The position numbers and the translations under genes are program-made. From IMG/VR virus record IMGVR_UViG_3300025889_000075, positions 91,132 to 155,131 of that record: 64,000 bases of DNA; one strand, 5' to 3'. This document shows, piece after piece, positions 42,249 through 49,808 of the stretch (position 1 is the stretch's first letter; each line of letters opens with the position of its first letter). The notes beneath the pieces were generated by a model. It was not told the origin of the DNA, searched no databases, and saw only the letters and a list, made by a program, of their open reading frames with translations. This stretch comes from a virus.

Positions 42249-43085
42249 ATGAAACAATTAAAGACGCCCTTGAGATATCCTGGTGGTAAATCAAGGGCAA
42301 CCAAGTTTTTATTTTCTAAACTTCCTGAAAAAATTCGTGCTTACCGTGAACCATTCTTAGGTGGTGGGTCAGTAGCGATTGAGTTCACTAAACGATTTCC
42401 AGATTGCCCCGTTTGGGTTAATGATAAGTATGCTAATCTTTATCATTTCTGGTCTCAACTTCAGAAAAACGGTGAGGCGCTATATAGTGCTATCTTAAAC
42501 TACAAGTTGAAGGCAGAATCGTATGAAGACGTGGATGCAGCACATCGAGAACTTTTTCTCAAAAGTCGAGAGGAAATCAGTGGACCTCTTGATCCTTTTG
42601 GGATTGCTGTTCGCTTTTTCATTATCAATAAGTGCAGTTTTTCTGGTCTTGGGGAATCTAGTGGATTTTCCGCAGCAGCAAGTAAACAAAACTTTTCCAA
42701 AAACAATATATCGCGATTACCAAAATATTCAGAACTGATTCAGAATTGGTTGATCACTAATAATGATTACACAAAAATCTTAGAAGGTTGTGAACAAGAC
42801 GAGTTTGTTTTCTGTGATCCACCATATGATATTAAATCAGCATTATATGGTAAGAATGGTAAGTATCATTTGTTTTTTGATCATTATGAGTTTTCTGTTG
42901 ACGCAACAAAATGCGCAGGTAATGTAATGATAACGTATAATTCAAATGAAGTACTTCGCGAAATTTATGAGGACTGGAATCAAATAGAATGGGACTTGAC
43001 TTACACTATGCATTCAGGTAAGATGTATCGTGAAGATGAGTCAAACAGAAAGGAATTGCTAATAACAAATTATGAAACTAAATGA
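42249..43085 (+). CDS. dam: DNA adenine methyltransferase (D12 class, Dam-like)
   Basis: The 278-residue product has the D12-class motifs of N6-adenine methylases: L-R-Y-P-G-G-K-S-R at the N-terminus, F-L-G-G-G-S-V (SAM binding) near residue 37, and catalytic F-C-D-P-P-Y near 192. Dam-type enzymes methylate GATC; the actual site cannot be read here. It could protect phage DNA from restriction or from the nuclease encoded upstream. Confidence 0.9.
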   Translation: MKQLKTPLRYPGGKSRATKFLFSKLPEKIRAYREPFLGGGSVAIEFTKRFPDCPVWVNDKYANLYHFWSQLQKNGEALYSAILNYKLKAESYEDVDAAHRELFLKSREEISGPLDPFGIAVRFFIINKCSFSGLGESSGFSAAASKQNFSKNNISRLPKYSELIQNWLITNNDYTKILEGCEQDEFVFCDPPYDIKSALYGKNGKYHLFFDHYEFSVDATKCAGNVMITYNSNEVLREIYEDWNQIEWDLTYTMHSGKMYREDESNRKELLITNYETK

Positions 43086-43287
43086 AAATATGAAGTTTGC
43101 TTTTATTGATACTTTAGCAGCGACCCCAATTAACTTTACTTTAAATTTTATTTGTTTGAGCATAGCATTTTCTTTGCAAATGACAGCGATTGAAGCAGCA
43201 CCGTTTTTGACTGCAGTTTTTTTCGTTTGTGCAATTATTAGAAAATATTATATTAGAGAGTTCATTGATAGGAGGAACTATGATTAA
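43072..43287 (+). CDS. Two-helix membrane protein (DUF7220-like)
   Basis: The 71-residue product begins M-K-L-N-E-N-M-K-F-A-F-I-D-T-L and has two hydrophobic segments (about residues 20-38 and 43-57), then a basic end with R-K-Y-Y-I-R-E. The pattern fits short DUF7220-type proteins of T4-like phages, whose function is unknown. It overlaps the methylase end and the next tiny frame. Confidence 0.6.
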   Translation: MKLNENMKFAFIDTLAATPINFTLNFICLSIAFSLQMTAIEAAPFLTAVFFVCAIIRKYYIREFIDRRNYD

Positions 43288-43342
43288 GAAAGGCGAAACA
43301 TTGCCTGATGTGGTATTTAAATTTGGCGCATACGAAAAATGA
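43280..43342 (+). CDS. Tiny frame, possible peroxiredoxin-like remnant
   Basis: A 20-codon frame has a good GGAGG site and begins M-I-K-K-G-E-T-L-P-D-V-V-F-K, which looks like the first strand of peroxiredoxin or thioredoxin-like proteins. Its TGA overlaps the next ATG (ATGA). It may only couple translation of the DUF2693-like gene, or be what is left of a longer gene. Confidence 0.3.
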   Translation: MIKKGETLPDVVFKFGAYEK

Positions 43343-43611
43343 AAATTAGAACTGAACACACTAACATTGCTGGTTTTACTAAGGCAGCGAAACAAGGCGT
43401 TGTAACTGTAGAGTTTACCAAGATTGATTCTGGTGAACTTCGAGTAATGCCCTGTACTCTAAATACAACGTTGTCAGATCATAATGTTCAGGAGATTCTT
43501 GAACAAAAAGAAGACAATGAACATCTCGTTGTTTGGGCATTAGACAAAGAAGCGTGGAGATCATTCCGCGTTTCTACTCTAATTAAATGGTACGAAGGAT
43601 ATCCGCAATGA
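43339..43611 (+). CDS. SH3-like barrel protein (DUF2693-like)
   Basis: The 90-residue product shows G-V-V-T-V-E-F-T-K, L-R-V-M-P-C-T-L-N, and L-D-K-E-A-W-R-S-F-R, the pattern of the DUF2693 family found in many large phages. The function is not known. It is linked by ATGA overlaps to both neighbours, in a chain of small coupled genes that ends with iscU. Confidence 0.68.
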   Translation: MKIRTEHTNIAGFTKAAKQGVVTVEFTKIDSGELRVMPCTLNTTLSDHNVQEILEQKEDNEHLVVWALDKEAWRSFRVSTLIKWYEGYPQ

Positions 43612-43790
43612 CAGGAGCATACTTAGAAAGTCCTATGCATGAAGTAGAAGAAGAACCTCCTTTTCAAACTGAACTTGATATGGGCGCGAAAATTGACAAA
43701 CCTTATGATGGTCTATTTTACTGTTACATACGTAATGGTATGTTTCGATGGCCAGAATTTATTTCTTTTTACAAGAGGAAGAGATTATAA
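43608..43790 (+). CDS. Hypothetical small protein
   Basis: The 60-residue product from ATG 43608 has an acidic start (M-H-E-V-E-E-E-P-P) and an aromatic middle (G-L-F-Y-C-Y-I-R-N-G-M-F-R-W-P-E). It overlaps the previous stop and ends exactly where the bL33-like gene begins. No family is recognised. Confidence 0.5.
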   Translation: MTGAYLESPMHEVEEEPPFQTELDMGAKIDKPYDGLFYCYIRNGMFRWPEFISFYKRKRL

Positions 43791-43978
43791 TGGCAAGAAA
43801 AGATCTTGATGTTGTTTATATGATTCCCGAGGGACAAACTCGAGAGTCACATGATTATCATTATACGGTATACAAGAAAAAGAAATTTCCTGAGAAATTT
43901 CGTATGAGAAAGTATAATCCGATCAGTCGTAAGCACGAATGGTTCATCGAAGTTAAGAAACCGCCGCACTCAAAATAA
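43790..43978 (+). CDS. bL33-like ribosomal protein
   Basis: The 62-residue product (GAGGAAGAG site upstream of ATG 43790) is basic. It contains H-Y-T-V-Y-K-K-K-K-F-P-E-K-F-R-M-R-K-Y-N and then P-I-S-R-K-H, which aligns with the core of bacterial bL33 (Y-T-T-K-N-K, P-E-K-L-E-L-K-K-Y, D-P, R-K-H). The zinc-binding cysteines of some bL33 are absent, as in many bL33 forms. bL33 is a small, easily exchanged protein of the large subunit near the E site. Phage ribosomal proteins are known, so a host-takeover role in translation is plausible. Confidence 0.6.
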   Translation: MARKDLDVVYMIPEGQTRESHDYHYTVYKKKKFPEKFRMRKYNPISRKHEWFIEVKKPPHSK

Positions 43979-44397
43979 TGGCATACTCAGATCAAGTAAT
44001 GGACCACTATCAAAACCCACGTAATGTGGGTAAGATGGATGCTGACGACAGCGATGTCGGAACAGGCATGGTTGGCGCTCCATCTTGTGGTGATGTTATG
44101 AGGTTACAAATAAAAGTTGAAGGCGATGTAATCGTTGACGCCAAGTTTAAAACCTACGGTTGTGGTTCAGCGATTGCATCTTCTTCCCTTTTAACTGAAT
44201 GGGTTAAGGGAAGAACACTAGACGAAGCAGAAAAAATTAAGAACACAGAAATAGCAGAAGAACTGGCATTACCGCCAGTAAAAATTCACTGTTCTGTTTT
44301 GGCAGAAGATGCTATCAAAGCAGCAATTAAAGATTTAAAAGAAAAGAAAAAGAAATATAATAGTTTCTCTTATGAAACTCGTGTTGAAAAATCTTAA
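43978..44397 (+). CDS. iscU: Iron-sulfur cluster scaffold IscU
   Basis: The 139-residue product has all IscU hallmarks: C37 and D39 in P-S-C-G-D-V-M, C62 in Y-G-C-G-S-A-I-A-S-S-S, and H104-C105 in K-I-H-C-S-V, preceded by L-P-P-V-K, the HscA-recognition peptide. Length and residue numbers are close to E. coli IscU (128 residues, C37, C63, H105, C106). It would accept sulfur from the host cysteine desulfurase and assemble [2Fe-2S] clusters. The start overlaps the bL33-like stop. Confidence 0.9.
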   Translation: MAYSDQVMDHYQNPRNVGKMDADDSDVGTGMVGAPSCGDVMRLQIKVEGDVIVDAKFKTYGCGSAIASSSLLTEWVKGRTLDEAEKIKNTEIAEELALPPVKIHCSVLAEDAIKAAIKDLKEKKKKYNSFSYETRVEKS

Positions 44398-44432
44398 TCA
44401 TATAAGTAGTGTCAAACAACACGGTAAGTATC

Positions 44433-44561
44433 ATGGACACAGAAACATATGTTTCTAAACTGGCAATATTATTGAACCTTGAAAACTCTGAGAAAGAGAA
44501 ACTGAAGCAAAAAATTGAACAGCAACAAGCAGAATCTCCTACCACAGAACAACAAAGTTAA
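44433..44561 (+). CDS. Hypothetical small helical protein
   Basis: A 42-residue frame (M-D-T-E-T-Y-V-S-K-L-A-I-L-L) fills the gap between iscU and the cupin gene. It is helical and E/K/Q-rich, with a GGTAAG site before the ATG. It is a modest candidate based on codon usage and spacing only. Confidence 0.4.
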   Translation: MDTETYVSKLAILLNLENSEKEKLKQKIEQQQAESPTTEQQS

Positions 44562-44593
44562 TATATAATTCTACACATCATTGAGGTTATATC

Positions 44594-45010
44594 ATGAAAG
44601 CAGGAAAAATATGGGGTCAGACAGAACTGGTCGAGCATACTCCTTCCTTTGAATTTCATCGAATTGAATTCAAAGCGAACACGTGTTGTTCCGAACACTA
44701 CCATAAAACAAAATGGAATGGTTTTTTCGTTGAGTCCGGTACTCTAATGATCAAAACCTGGTCAGATGAACCGAGCGATGAACGACCAAACCTTTGCGAT
44801 CAAACCATTTTAAGATCAGGCGACTACTATAAAGTTCCTCCTGGTAAATGGCATCAGTTCGTTGGTGTTGATGATGGTGTTGCCTTCGAGTTGTATTGGG
44901 CAGAATTCAACGCTGACGACATAGTCCGTCGTACACAGGGAAAACGTTTAGAAGAGGTACAAACTGAACGAACCAATCACCCTATGACGGATTTGAATTA
45001 TGAGGATTGA
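44594..45010 (+). CDS. Cupin-domain protein
   Basis: The 138-residue product has a single cupin barrel: [18 protein letters not shown] (motif 1 with metal-binding histidines) and V-P-P-G-K-W-H-Q-F (motif 2). It resembles sugar isomerase C-terminal cupins. A TATAAT at 44564-44569 could be a -10 box, but no good -35 is seen. The end overlaps the GMP reductase gene by 11 nt. It may act on a nucleotide sugar; the substrate is unknown. Confidence 0.7.
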   Translation: MKAGKIWGQTELVEHTPSFEFHRIEFKANTCCSEHYHKTKWNGFFVESGTLMIKTWSDEPSDERPNLCDQTILRSGDYYKVPPGKWHQFVGVDDGVAFELYWAEFNADDIVRRTQGKRLEEVQTERTNHPMTDLNYED

Positions 45011-46055
45011 AACTGAAATTAAACTCGATTACAGTGACGTGCTCCTTAAACCAAAAAGGAGCACAATGGGTTCTAGGAAAGAAGTAGAACTCAAAAGAGA
45101 ATTTAATTTTAGAAATTATCTTCAAAGAAGAGAACCACACTATTCCGGCATTCCTATAATGGCTGCAAATATGGATGGTGTTGGTACTTTTGAAATGGCG
45201 ATTTCTCTCTCTAGGCACGATATGTTTACTTGTCTTAAAAAAGATTATACGCCAAAACAGATTTCAACTTTTTTTAATGATAATAATAACATCAGAGAAA
45301 ACGTTGCTTATACAATGGGGATCGTTGATGCTGATGTTGTTAAGTACAAAGAAACGTTGAAACTAACAGATAAAATCAAATACGTTTGTATTGATGTAGC
45401 AAATGGTTATAGTGAAAGATTTATTGATTTTGTTGCGAAGTTCAGAGAAGAAAACCCAAGAGTCGTTATCATAGCAGGAAATGTTGTTACACCAGAAATT
45501 ACAGAGGAATTAATTCTACGTGGAGCTGATATTATCAAAGTCGGTATTGGTCCCGGTAGCGTGTGTACTACTCGTATTAAAACAGGCGTGGGATATCCAC
45601 AATTATCTGCAACCATTGAATGCGCAGATGCCGCTCATGGACTTGATGCACACATTATTGCTGATGGCGGGTGTGTATCTCCTGGCGACGTCGTAAAAGG
45701 ATTCGCTGGCGGCGCAGACTTTGTAATGCTCGGTGGTATGTTTGCTGGTTGTGATGAAGGCGGTGGCGTTGTTGAAAACGGTCTAGTCAAATTCTACGGG
45801 ATGAGTTCTAACGAAGCGCAAAAAAGTCACGGTGGTGTTAAAAACTATCGCGCGAGCGAGGGGAGAGTTGTAACTATTCCACACAAAGGAAAAGTTGAAC
45901 ATGTAGTTGAGGATATTCTTGGTGGGTTAAGATCAACTTGTACTTACGTTGGCGCGAAAACTCTCAAATCGCTAAGTAAATGTGCTACCTTTATTCGCGT
46001 GAATAATGGTAAACAATACAACACAACCTTTGAATCTCTAACGGTAGGCGATTAA
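45000..46055 (+). CDS. guaC: GMP reductase (GuaC-like)
   Basis: The 351-residue product belongs to the IMPDH/GMPR barrel family. It shows D-Y-S-D-V-L-L-K-P near the start, A-A-N-M-D-G-V-G near residue 55, G-I-G-P-G-S-V-C189-T-T-R with the catalytic cysteine, and [11 protein letters not shown]-terminal [12 protein letters not shown] and G-G-L-R-S-T-C-T-Y follow. There is no CBS insert, and the length matches GuaC (about 347). It converts GMP to IMP, which would shift host purines toward ATP/dATP. Overlaps the cupin gene. Confidence 0.87.
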   Translation: MRIETEIKLDYSDVLLKPKRSTMGSRKEVELKREFNFRNYLQRREPHYSGIPIMAANMDGVGTFEMAISLSRHDMFTCLKKDYTPKQISTFFNDNNNIRENVAYTMGIVDADVVKYKETLKLTDKIKYVCIDVANGYSERFIDFVAKFREENPRVVIIAGNVVTPEITEELILRGADIIKVGIGPGSVCTTRIKTGVGYPQLSATIECADAAHGLDAHIIADGGCVSPGDVVKGFAGGADFVMLGGMFAGCDEGGGVVENGLVKFYGMSSNEAQKSHGGVKNYRASEGRVVTIPHKGKVEHVVEDILGGLRSTCTYVGAKTLKSLSKCATFIRVNNGKQYNTTFESLTVGD

Positions 46056-46252
46056 TGAGCGAAACAATCTCAGCGATAACAGGCGTAACTCCTTCAGTCA
46101 CATCCTACACCTATACCCAACAGCAGGTATACGGCGCACCTGTTTTTGGTAAAGATAAAATTGTCGAAACTACTTACTCATACATCCTCTATGATAGGAA
46201 TGGATACGTTCAAAAAGTCGCTAATACCAGCACTGTTTCATATTTCGTTTAA
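46055..46252 (+). CDS. Hypothetical small protein
   Basis: The 65-residue product starts inside the guaC stop and is rich in S, T, V and Y (V-T-S-Y-T-Y-T-Q-Q-Q-V-Y-G). It has a beta-like pattern and no recognised family. It is followed by the first of the repeated early promoters. Confidence 0.5.
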   Translation: MSETISAITGVTPSVTSYTYTQQQVYGAPVFGKDKIVETTYSYILYDRNGYVQKVANTSTVSYFV

Positions 46253-46269
46253 AATCAATAACTTACCGC

Positions 46270-46298
46270 TTTACTTTTTCGAGAGAAATGGGCATAAT
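46270..46298 (+). promoter_or_regulatory. Early promoter, repeated family
   Basis: TTTACT at 46270-46275 and CATAAT at 46293-46298 have a 17-nt spacer, with the shared upstream AAAATCAATAACTTACCGC. The spacer differs from the other copies (GAGAGAAATGGG). The 59-residue gene follows 26 nt later. Confidence 0.8.
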
Positions 46299-46324
46299 AT
46301 GTTTTCTTAATAAGGAAACGTAAG

Positions 46325-46504
46325 ATGATTAAAGTTAAATTAGAAGACCGAATTAAACGCTTTTTAGAAAATTATAGCGACGCCCGCTATATACCACTAC
46401 ACCCTGACGACTATAACCTTTTAAAAGCTGAAGGTCGCCTAAACAATTTTCCACTTCCCCTTTATAAACTAAAACCCTCCGGCGGCGGTAAAAAACCCGT
46501 TTAA
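46325..46504 (+). CDS. Small basic hypothetical protein
   Basis: A 59-residue frame lies between two early promoters (M-I-K-V-K-L-E-D-R-I-K-R-F-L-E-N-Y), with an AAGGAAACG site upstream. A D-D-Y-N-L-L-K-A-E-G-R-L segment and a G-G-G-K-K-P-V end follow. Its stop codon lies in the upstream element of the next promoter. Having its own promoter argues that it is real. Function unknown. Confidence 0.6.
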   Translation: MIKVKLEDRIKRFLENYSDARYIPLHPDDYNLLKAEGRLNNFPLPLYKLKPSGGGKKPV

Positions 46505-46521
46505 AATCAATGGGTTAACGC

Positions 46522-46550
46522 TTTACTTTTTTATGGTTTTAGTTCATAAT
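46522..46550 (+). promoter_or_regulatory. Early promoter, repeated family
   Basis: TTTACT at 46522-46527 and CATAAT at 46545-46550, spacer 17 nt. The box and spacer are identical to the copies at 52046, 52334 and 52826 (TTTTTATGGTTTTAGTT). It drives the run 46581-48394. Confidence 0.85.
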
Positions 46551-46580
46551 TGTTTTATAAATTGAAGATAAGGAATGAAT

Positions 46581-46970
46581 ATGGGAACAAGAGCAACTTA
46601 CGAGTTTCGCGACGAACTTCGCGGCAACCAAACTTTCTACATCCACTGGGATGGTTATCCCGAGGGTGCAGCGACGTACTTCCGCGAAATGCTTAGATCA
46701 CCGAAAGGTGGGTCTCTCGCAGCGAGATTCTTCCGCGCTAATCCTACCGCTGAGTTTACTCAAGGTTGTGAGTCGCACGGTGATACTGATTACCACTACA
46801 TGGTAGAACGAACAGATCTGCGTGGTCTGACAGTAACTGCTTATCTGATCAAGCGTAACTGGGAAACTGGTGATGCTGGTTACAATAACATCTGGCGTGG
46901 CAGCATCGAAGATTTCGTCGCTAAGTTTTGCGACGAAGATGAACTTTGCGACCAGTTGGAGATAGCGTAA
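46581..46970 (+). CDS. Conserved hypothetical protein
   Basis: The 129-residue product from ATG 46581 (AAGGA site 6 nt upstream) begins M-G-T-R-A-T-Y-E-F-R-D and contains F-Y-I-H-W-D-G-Y-P-E-G-A, a pattern seen in many large-phage hypothetical proteins. The C-terminus is acidic. An ATG 6 nt earlier is too close to the ribosome site. No function known. Confidence 0.65.
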   Translation: MGTRATYEFRDELRGNQTFYIHWDGYPEGAATYFREMLRSPKGGSLAARFFRANPTAEFTQGCESHGDTDYHYMVERTDLRGLTVTAYLIKRNWETGDAGYNNIWRGSIEDFVAKFCDEDELCDQLEIA

Positions 46971-47200
46971 TGAAAACTTTCCCTATGCCAGCATCCGTTT
47001 ACGAAGCAACAGATCTTGAGTCTACCCTTAGAATACTTGATCAGTGTTCCGATATCATTCATGACTATCGCGAAGCAGGATGTCCTGGTTTTCCTGGTAG
47101 CAACCCCTTCTATGATCGTCTGAGAGCGGTAGGTGTCACTCCTTTTGAAGCAGTAGACATCTTAGCAAGAACTTGGGATAACACTGAGGAGAATGTGTAA
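46970..47200 (+). CDS. Hypothetical small protein
   Basis: The 76-residue product from ATG 46970 overlaps the previous stop. It shows L-R-I-L-D-Q-C-S-D-I-I-H-D-Y-R-E-A-G and a later T-P-F-E-A-V-D-I-L-A-R-T-W. No recognised family. It belongs to the run of small coupled early genes. Confidence 0.55.
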   Translation: MKTFPMPASVYEATDLESTLRILDQCSDIIHDYREAGCPGFPGSNPFYDRLRAVGVTPFEAVDILARTWDNTEENV

Positions 47201-47448
47201 TGAAAATTCCTGTAACAACCAATCGATCTGATTTGTCTCGTGAGTTGAAGAACATGTTGGACGCCAAGATGTCAAAGGTTCACGAACAGATGTTAGAGTA
47301 TGAACGTGAAGGCGACACTGATATGGCGAACCGCATGGACTCATATGTCAATGCTCTCGAATATGCTTTTGCTTGTATCCTTGACCTTGACGAAGCGTAC
47401 GAGAAAGCGTATACTATTAGTTACAAGATCCCAATGGAGGTGGCGTAA
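47200..47448 (+). CDS. Hypothetical helical protein
   Basis: The 82-residue product starts in an overlap with the previous stop (TAATG). It is largely helical (L-S-R-E-L-K-N-M-L-D-A-K-M-S-K) with a repeated charged pattern and A-C-I-L-D-L-D-E-A-Y-E. No family recognised. Confidence 0.55.
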   Translation: MKIPVTTNRSDLSRELKNMLDAKMSKVHEQMLEYEREGDTDMANRMDSYVNALEYAFACILDLDEAYEKAYTISYKIPMEVA

Positions 47449-47687
47449 TGGACGATTATGATGTTTTTGAAAGCATCCGCGAGGAAGTCGAGTCAATCGA
47501 AGAGCGCGATCTTGGTAAGATCGCTGATGTTGTCCTTGGCGACAACTGGATCTTTCGTAACAACGGTATTGAAGATACTATTGAACAAGTGACGAAAAAA
47601 TTATATAGTAGTTACTTTGACACCTGCGCATCTGACGAGTGGGGTCCCAGCAAGTACGCTCGCTGGTTTATTGGTTCAAATTGTTAG
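47448..47687 (+). CDS. Hypothetical acidic protein
   Basis: The 79-residue acidic product starts in the previous stop. A segment I-F-R-N-N-G-I-E-D-T-I-E-Q resembles W-F-L-K-N-R-G-R-K-D-I-I-Q in the gene at 55416, suggesting distant paralogues. It ends with W-F-I-G-S-N-C. Function unknown. Confidence 0.5.
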   Translation: MDDYDVFESIREEVESIEERDLGKIADVVLGDNWIFRNNGIEDTIEQVTKKLYSSYFDTCASDEWGPSKYARWFIGSNC

Positions 47688-47694
47688 GAATCGT

Positions 47695-48018
47695 ATGATT
47701 ATACATACTACCTCTCGCTATGATTTCAATGGTCGTAAACGCAAACCTCGTAAGATAAAAGGAGAAGTCTGTGCCAAATATGTCCCACCGAAGTTCCAGG
47801 AGTACAAACCGAAATCGTCAATCTCAGCAGAAAGAGCGTCTGAGACAAATCGCTACCCATCGTGTGTGGCTTCTCCAGCAAAAGCGCGAGGAAATAGCAA
47901 GGAGTCTCCAAGATACACAGGAGACTACGTCATCGGAATCGCAACCCTCCACAAATCAAACGCAGTTCCTGTAACCAACAAGAAGTACGCGACTGAAATT
48001 TCGGAGATGATTTCATGA
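47695..48018 (+). CDS. Hypothetical basic protein
   Basis: The 107-residue product from ATG 47695 (TTAGGAATCGT before it) is very basic and has a C-terminal Y-V-I-G-I-A-T-L-H-K-S-N-A-V-P-V segment that I recognise from other T4-like phage hypothetical proteins. The longer in-frame start would overlap most of the previous gene and is rejected. Its stop overlaps the next gene. Confidence 0.6.
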   Translation: MIIHTTSRYDFNGRKRKPRKIKGEVCAKYVPPKFQEYKPKSSISAERASETNRYPSCVASPAKARGNSKESPRYTGDYVIGIATLHKSNAVPVTNKKYATEISEMIS

Positions 48019-48179
48019 CAGATTACACTTCGAAGAAGTGGAACAGTCTCAACGATCTGAAACGAGCGATTGAGAACGATAAAAAAGAAACGGTAATTGA
48101 CTTTAATGGTCATACCCTTTTGACTAAAAAATGGCAATACCAGTTGTATGATGGTATTTTGATTAGGAAGAAAAGATGA
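48015..48179 (+). CDS. Hypothetical small protein
   Basis: A 54-residue frame (M-T-D-Y-T-S-K-K-W-N-S-L-N-D-L-K-R-A-I) starts in an ATGA overlap and ends in another, so it lies firmly in the operon. A compact beta/alpha pattern with W-Q-Y-Q-L-Y-D-G-I-L-I is visible. No function known. Confidence 0.6.
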   Translation: MTDYTSKKWNSLNDLKRAIENDKKETVIDFNGHTLLTKKWQYQLYDGILIRKKR

Positions 48180-48394
48180 CAGTTCGTTATAAACAAGAGA
48201 TCACTGACTGGACGAAAGCACCAGCAACCCCAAACCATATCTACATCACCGATGGGAAAACTCTCATCGGTGTCATTCCACAGTTTGGTCCTCAAAAAGG
48301 GATCAAAAAAATGTTCTCAAAACCCTATCGTCAATGGAGTGCCTCGCGTCGAAAGTTTCGAGAATTATCTCCGAAGGAAATTGAATCTTTATAA
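48176..48394 (+). CDS. Hypothetical small basic protein
   Basis: The 72-residue product (I-T-D-W-T-K-A-P-A-T-P-N-H-I-Y-I-T) overlaps the previous stop. It has a basic C-terminus (R-R-K-F-R-E-L-S). Its stop codon lies inside the late promoter box of the next region, marking the switch from early to late genes. No family recognised. Confidence 0.55.
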   Translation: MTVRYKQEITDWTKAPATPNHIYITDGKTLIGVIPQFGPQKGIKKMFSKPYRQWSASRRKFRELSPKEIESL

Positions 48395-48397
48395 ATA
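48390..48397 (+). promoter_or_regulatory. Late promoter box for the exported-protein cluster
   Basis: TATAAATA lies across the stop codon of the gene at 48176 and 34 nt before the ATG at 48432. It marks the seven membrane-linked genes that follow as late genes. Confidence 0.7.
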
Positions 48398-48431
48398 AGT
48401 TTCGATTAGATGATGTTACTGAGGTTATATT

Positions 48432-48980
48432 ATGCGATATTTAATTTTGTTGTTGTGCGTTTTGATTTCTTCTAATGTTTTTGCGGAAGAGACCGATATT
48501 ATTTACACCGATTCTACCACAAGGAGCACGGTAGATTCTAAAGCAAAGAATGAAACAACCCTGAAGTCTCCTCCCCCATCAGCAATCACGCCGACTATTA
48601 ATACTTCAAACTCTGATTTATGTACATTCGGCGTTGCTGGTGCAATACAGACACAGATACTAGGTATTTCTACTGGTACTCAGGTTACGGATGAGAACTG
48701 CGAAAGGTTGAAGTTGTCCAAGACCCTCTATGATATGGGTATGAAAGTTGCTGCGGTATCTACATTGTGTCAAGATCGTCGAGTTTTTGACGCAATGATG
48801 ATGGCAGGAACTCCTTGCCCTTATGATGGTTTGATTGGAGTTGAGGCAAAGAATGCTTGGGAGACAGACGAAGAACTGCAACCCATTGCATCAAAAAACG
48901 AAAAAGGAATGAAGGATGGTACTAAGACGTTGCTTGGTGGCGCTGGCGTTGCTAGTCTGCTCATCTTACTCCTCATCTGA
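48432..48980 (+). CDS. Exported protein with C-terminal membrane helix
   Basis: The 182-residue product has a signal peptide (Y-L-I-L-L-L-C-V-L-I-S-S-N-V-F-A), a central S-P-P-P-S-A-I block, and a cysteine-containing core (N-S-D-L-C-T-F-G-V-A-G-A-I-Q-T-Q, A-A-V-S-T-L-C-Q-D-R-R-V-F). A final hydrophobic helix (A-S-L-L-I-L-L-L-I) closes it. I recall similar proteins in other marine T4-like phages. The gene end overlaps the next by 65 nt. Function unknown; envelope location likely. Confidence 0.7.
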   Translation: MRYLILLLCVLISSNVFAEETDIIYTDSTTRSTVDSKAKNETTLKSPPPSAITPTINTSNSDLCTFGVAGAIQTQILGISTGTQVTDENCERLKLSKTLYDMGMKVAAVSTLCQDRRVFDAMMMAGTPCPYDGLIGVEAKNAWETDEELQPIASKNEKGMKDGTKTLLGGAGVASLLILLLI

Positions 48981-49791
48981 GGAAGTTTTCGGGACGACAA
49001 ATAATGCTGCCCAATTTGGTTACAATTGGGTAATGACAAATGTGTTGCCGCAACAAGCAGGTCTAAGAGTCAATGGCGTAATATATCAATATACCGCTGT
49101 TAAAGAAACTCAAGACGATATGCTCGTTCATGTACAAAACGAAAACGCCAGAGGTCCTGGTTATATTTTCCGCGAAACAGATGACTGGTCTGGACTACCA
49201 GGAAACACAATTAACAAACTTGTTCCTATAAATATGATTGATATTTCCTATTGGGGAAATGGTTCGATTGAGGTTGAAGGAACTGGCGCAGTAGAAGACG
49301 CGGAAGTAATTTATTCGTATCAATACGATCCATGTTTTGATCCGCAATCTGATCCAAATTGCCCAGGGTATGTCGATTTGTTTTCAATTGAGGTTATGAA
49401 TCCTGATATTACAGACCCTTTAGATGAAGAGTATGTACAGGCAGAACTTGATAGAAAAGCAAATATGAAAGCGCAGGAGGAAGAGGAAAGAGAAGAGGCA
49501 AGAAAAAAGGCATTAGCAAATAAAACTGTTGAAAAAAACTTAGAATCAATTCTTGGCATTGTCAAAGAACTTGATATGTTTTCTTCACAAGCATTGTTGC
49601 AACATGACTTACTCGTCAATTTAAATCTTCTGCCAAACTCTTATCAAGTTGCTTTAAAAGGTGGTGTTTATCCTGATGGACAAATGCCCCCAGATGGAAA
49701 ACTGCCGTCTAATAAAAATGGATTGAGACTAGGAATGGGAAGTCAAATACTTCATGATAAATTGGTTGAGTTACAGTATGAAAAGAAATAA
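48916..49791 (+). CDS. Exported protein with coiled coil
   Basis: The 291-residue product has a signal peptide (A-L-A-L-L-V-C-S-S-Y-S-S-S), a beta-rich domain of about 170 residues and a coiled coil from about 180 to 215 (A-E-L-D-R-K-A-N-M-K-A-Q-E-E-E-E-R-E-E-A). A C-terminal L-P-N-S-Y-Q-V-A-L-K-G-G-V-Y-P-D-G tail follows. The AAAGGA site lies inside the upstream gene. It overlaps the previous gene by 65 nt in another frame, which is unusual. Function unknown. Confidence 0.62.
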   Translation: MVLRRCLVALALLVCSSYSSSEEVFGTTNNAAQFGYNWVMTNVLPQQAGLRVNGVIYQYTAVKETQDDMLVHVQNENARGPGYIFRETDDWSGLPGNTINKLVPINMIDISYWGNGSIEVEGTGAVEDAEVIYSYQYDPCFDPQSDPNCPGYVDLFSIEVMNPDITDPLDEEYVQAELDRKANMKAQEEEEREEARKKALANKTVEKNLESILGIVKELDMFSSQALLQHDLLVNLNLLPNSYQVALKGGVYPDGQMPPDGKLPSNKNGLRLGMGSQILHDKLVELQYEKK

Positions 49792-49808
49792 CATTAAGAG
49801 GAAATTTT

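Noticed and set aside
47617-47694. Upstream start for the basic protein at 47695
   Set aside because: It would overlap most of the end of the gene at 47448, has no ribosome site, and the residues have no conserved pattern.
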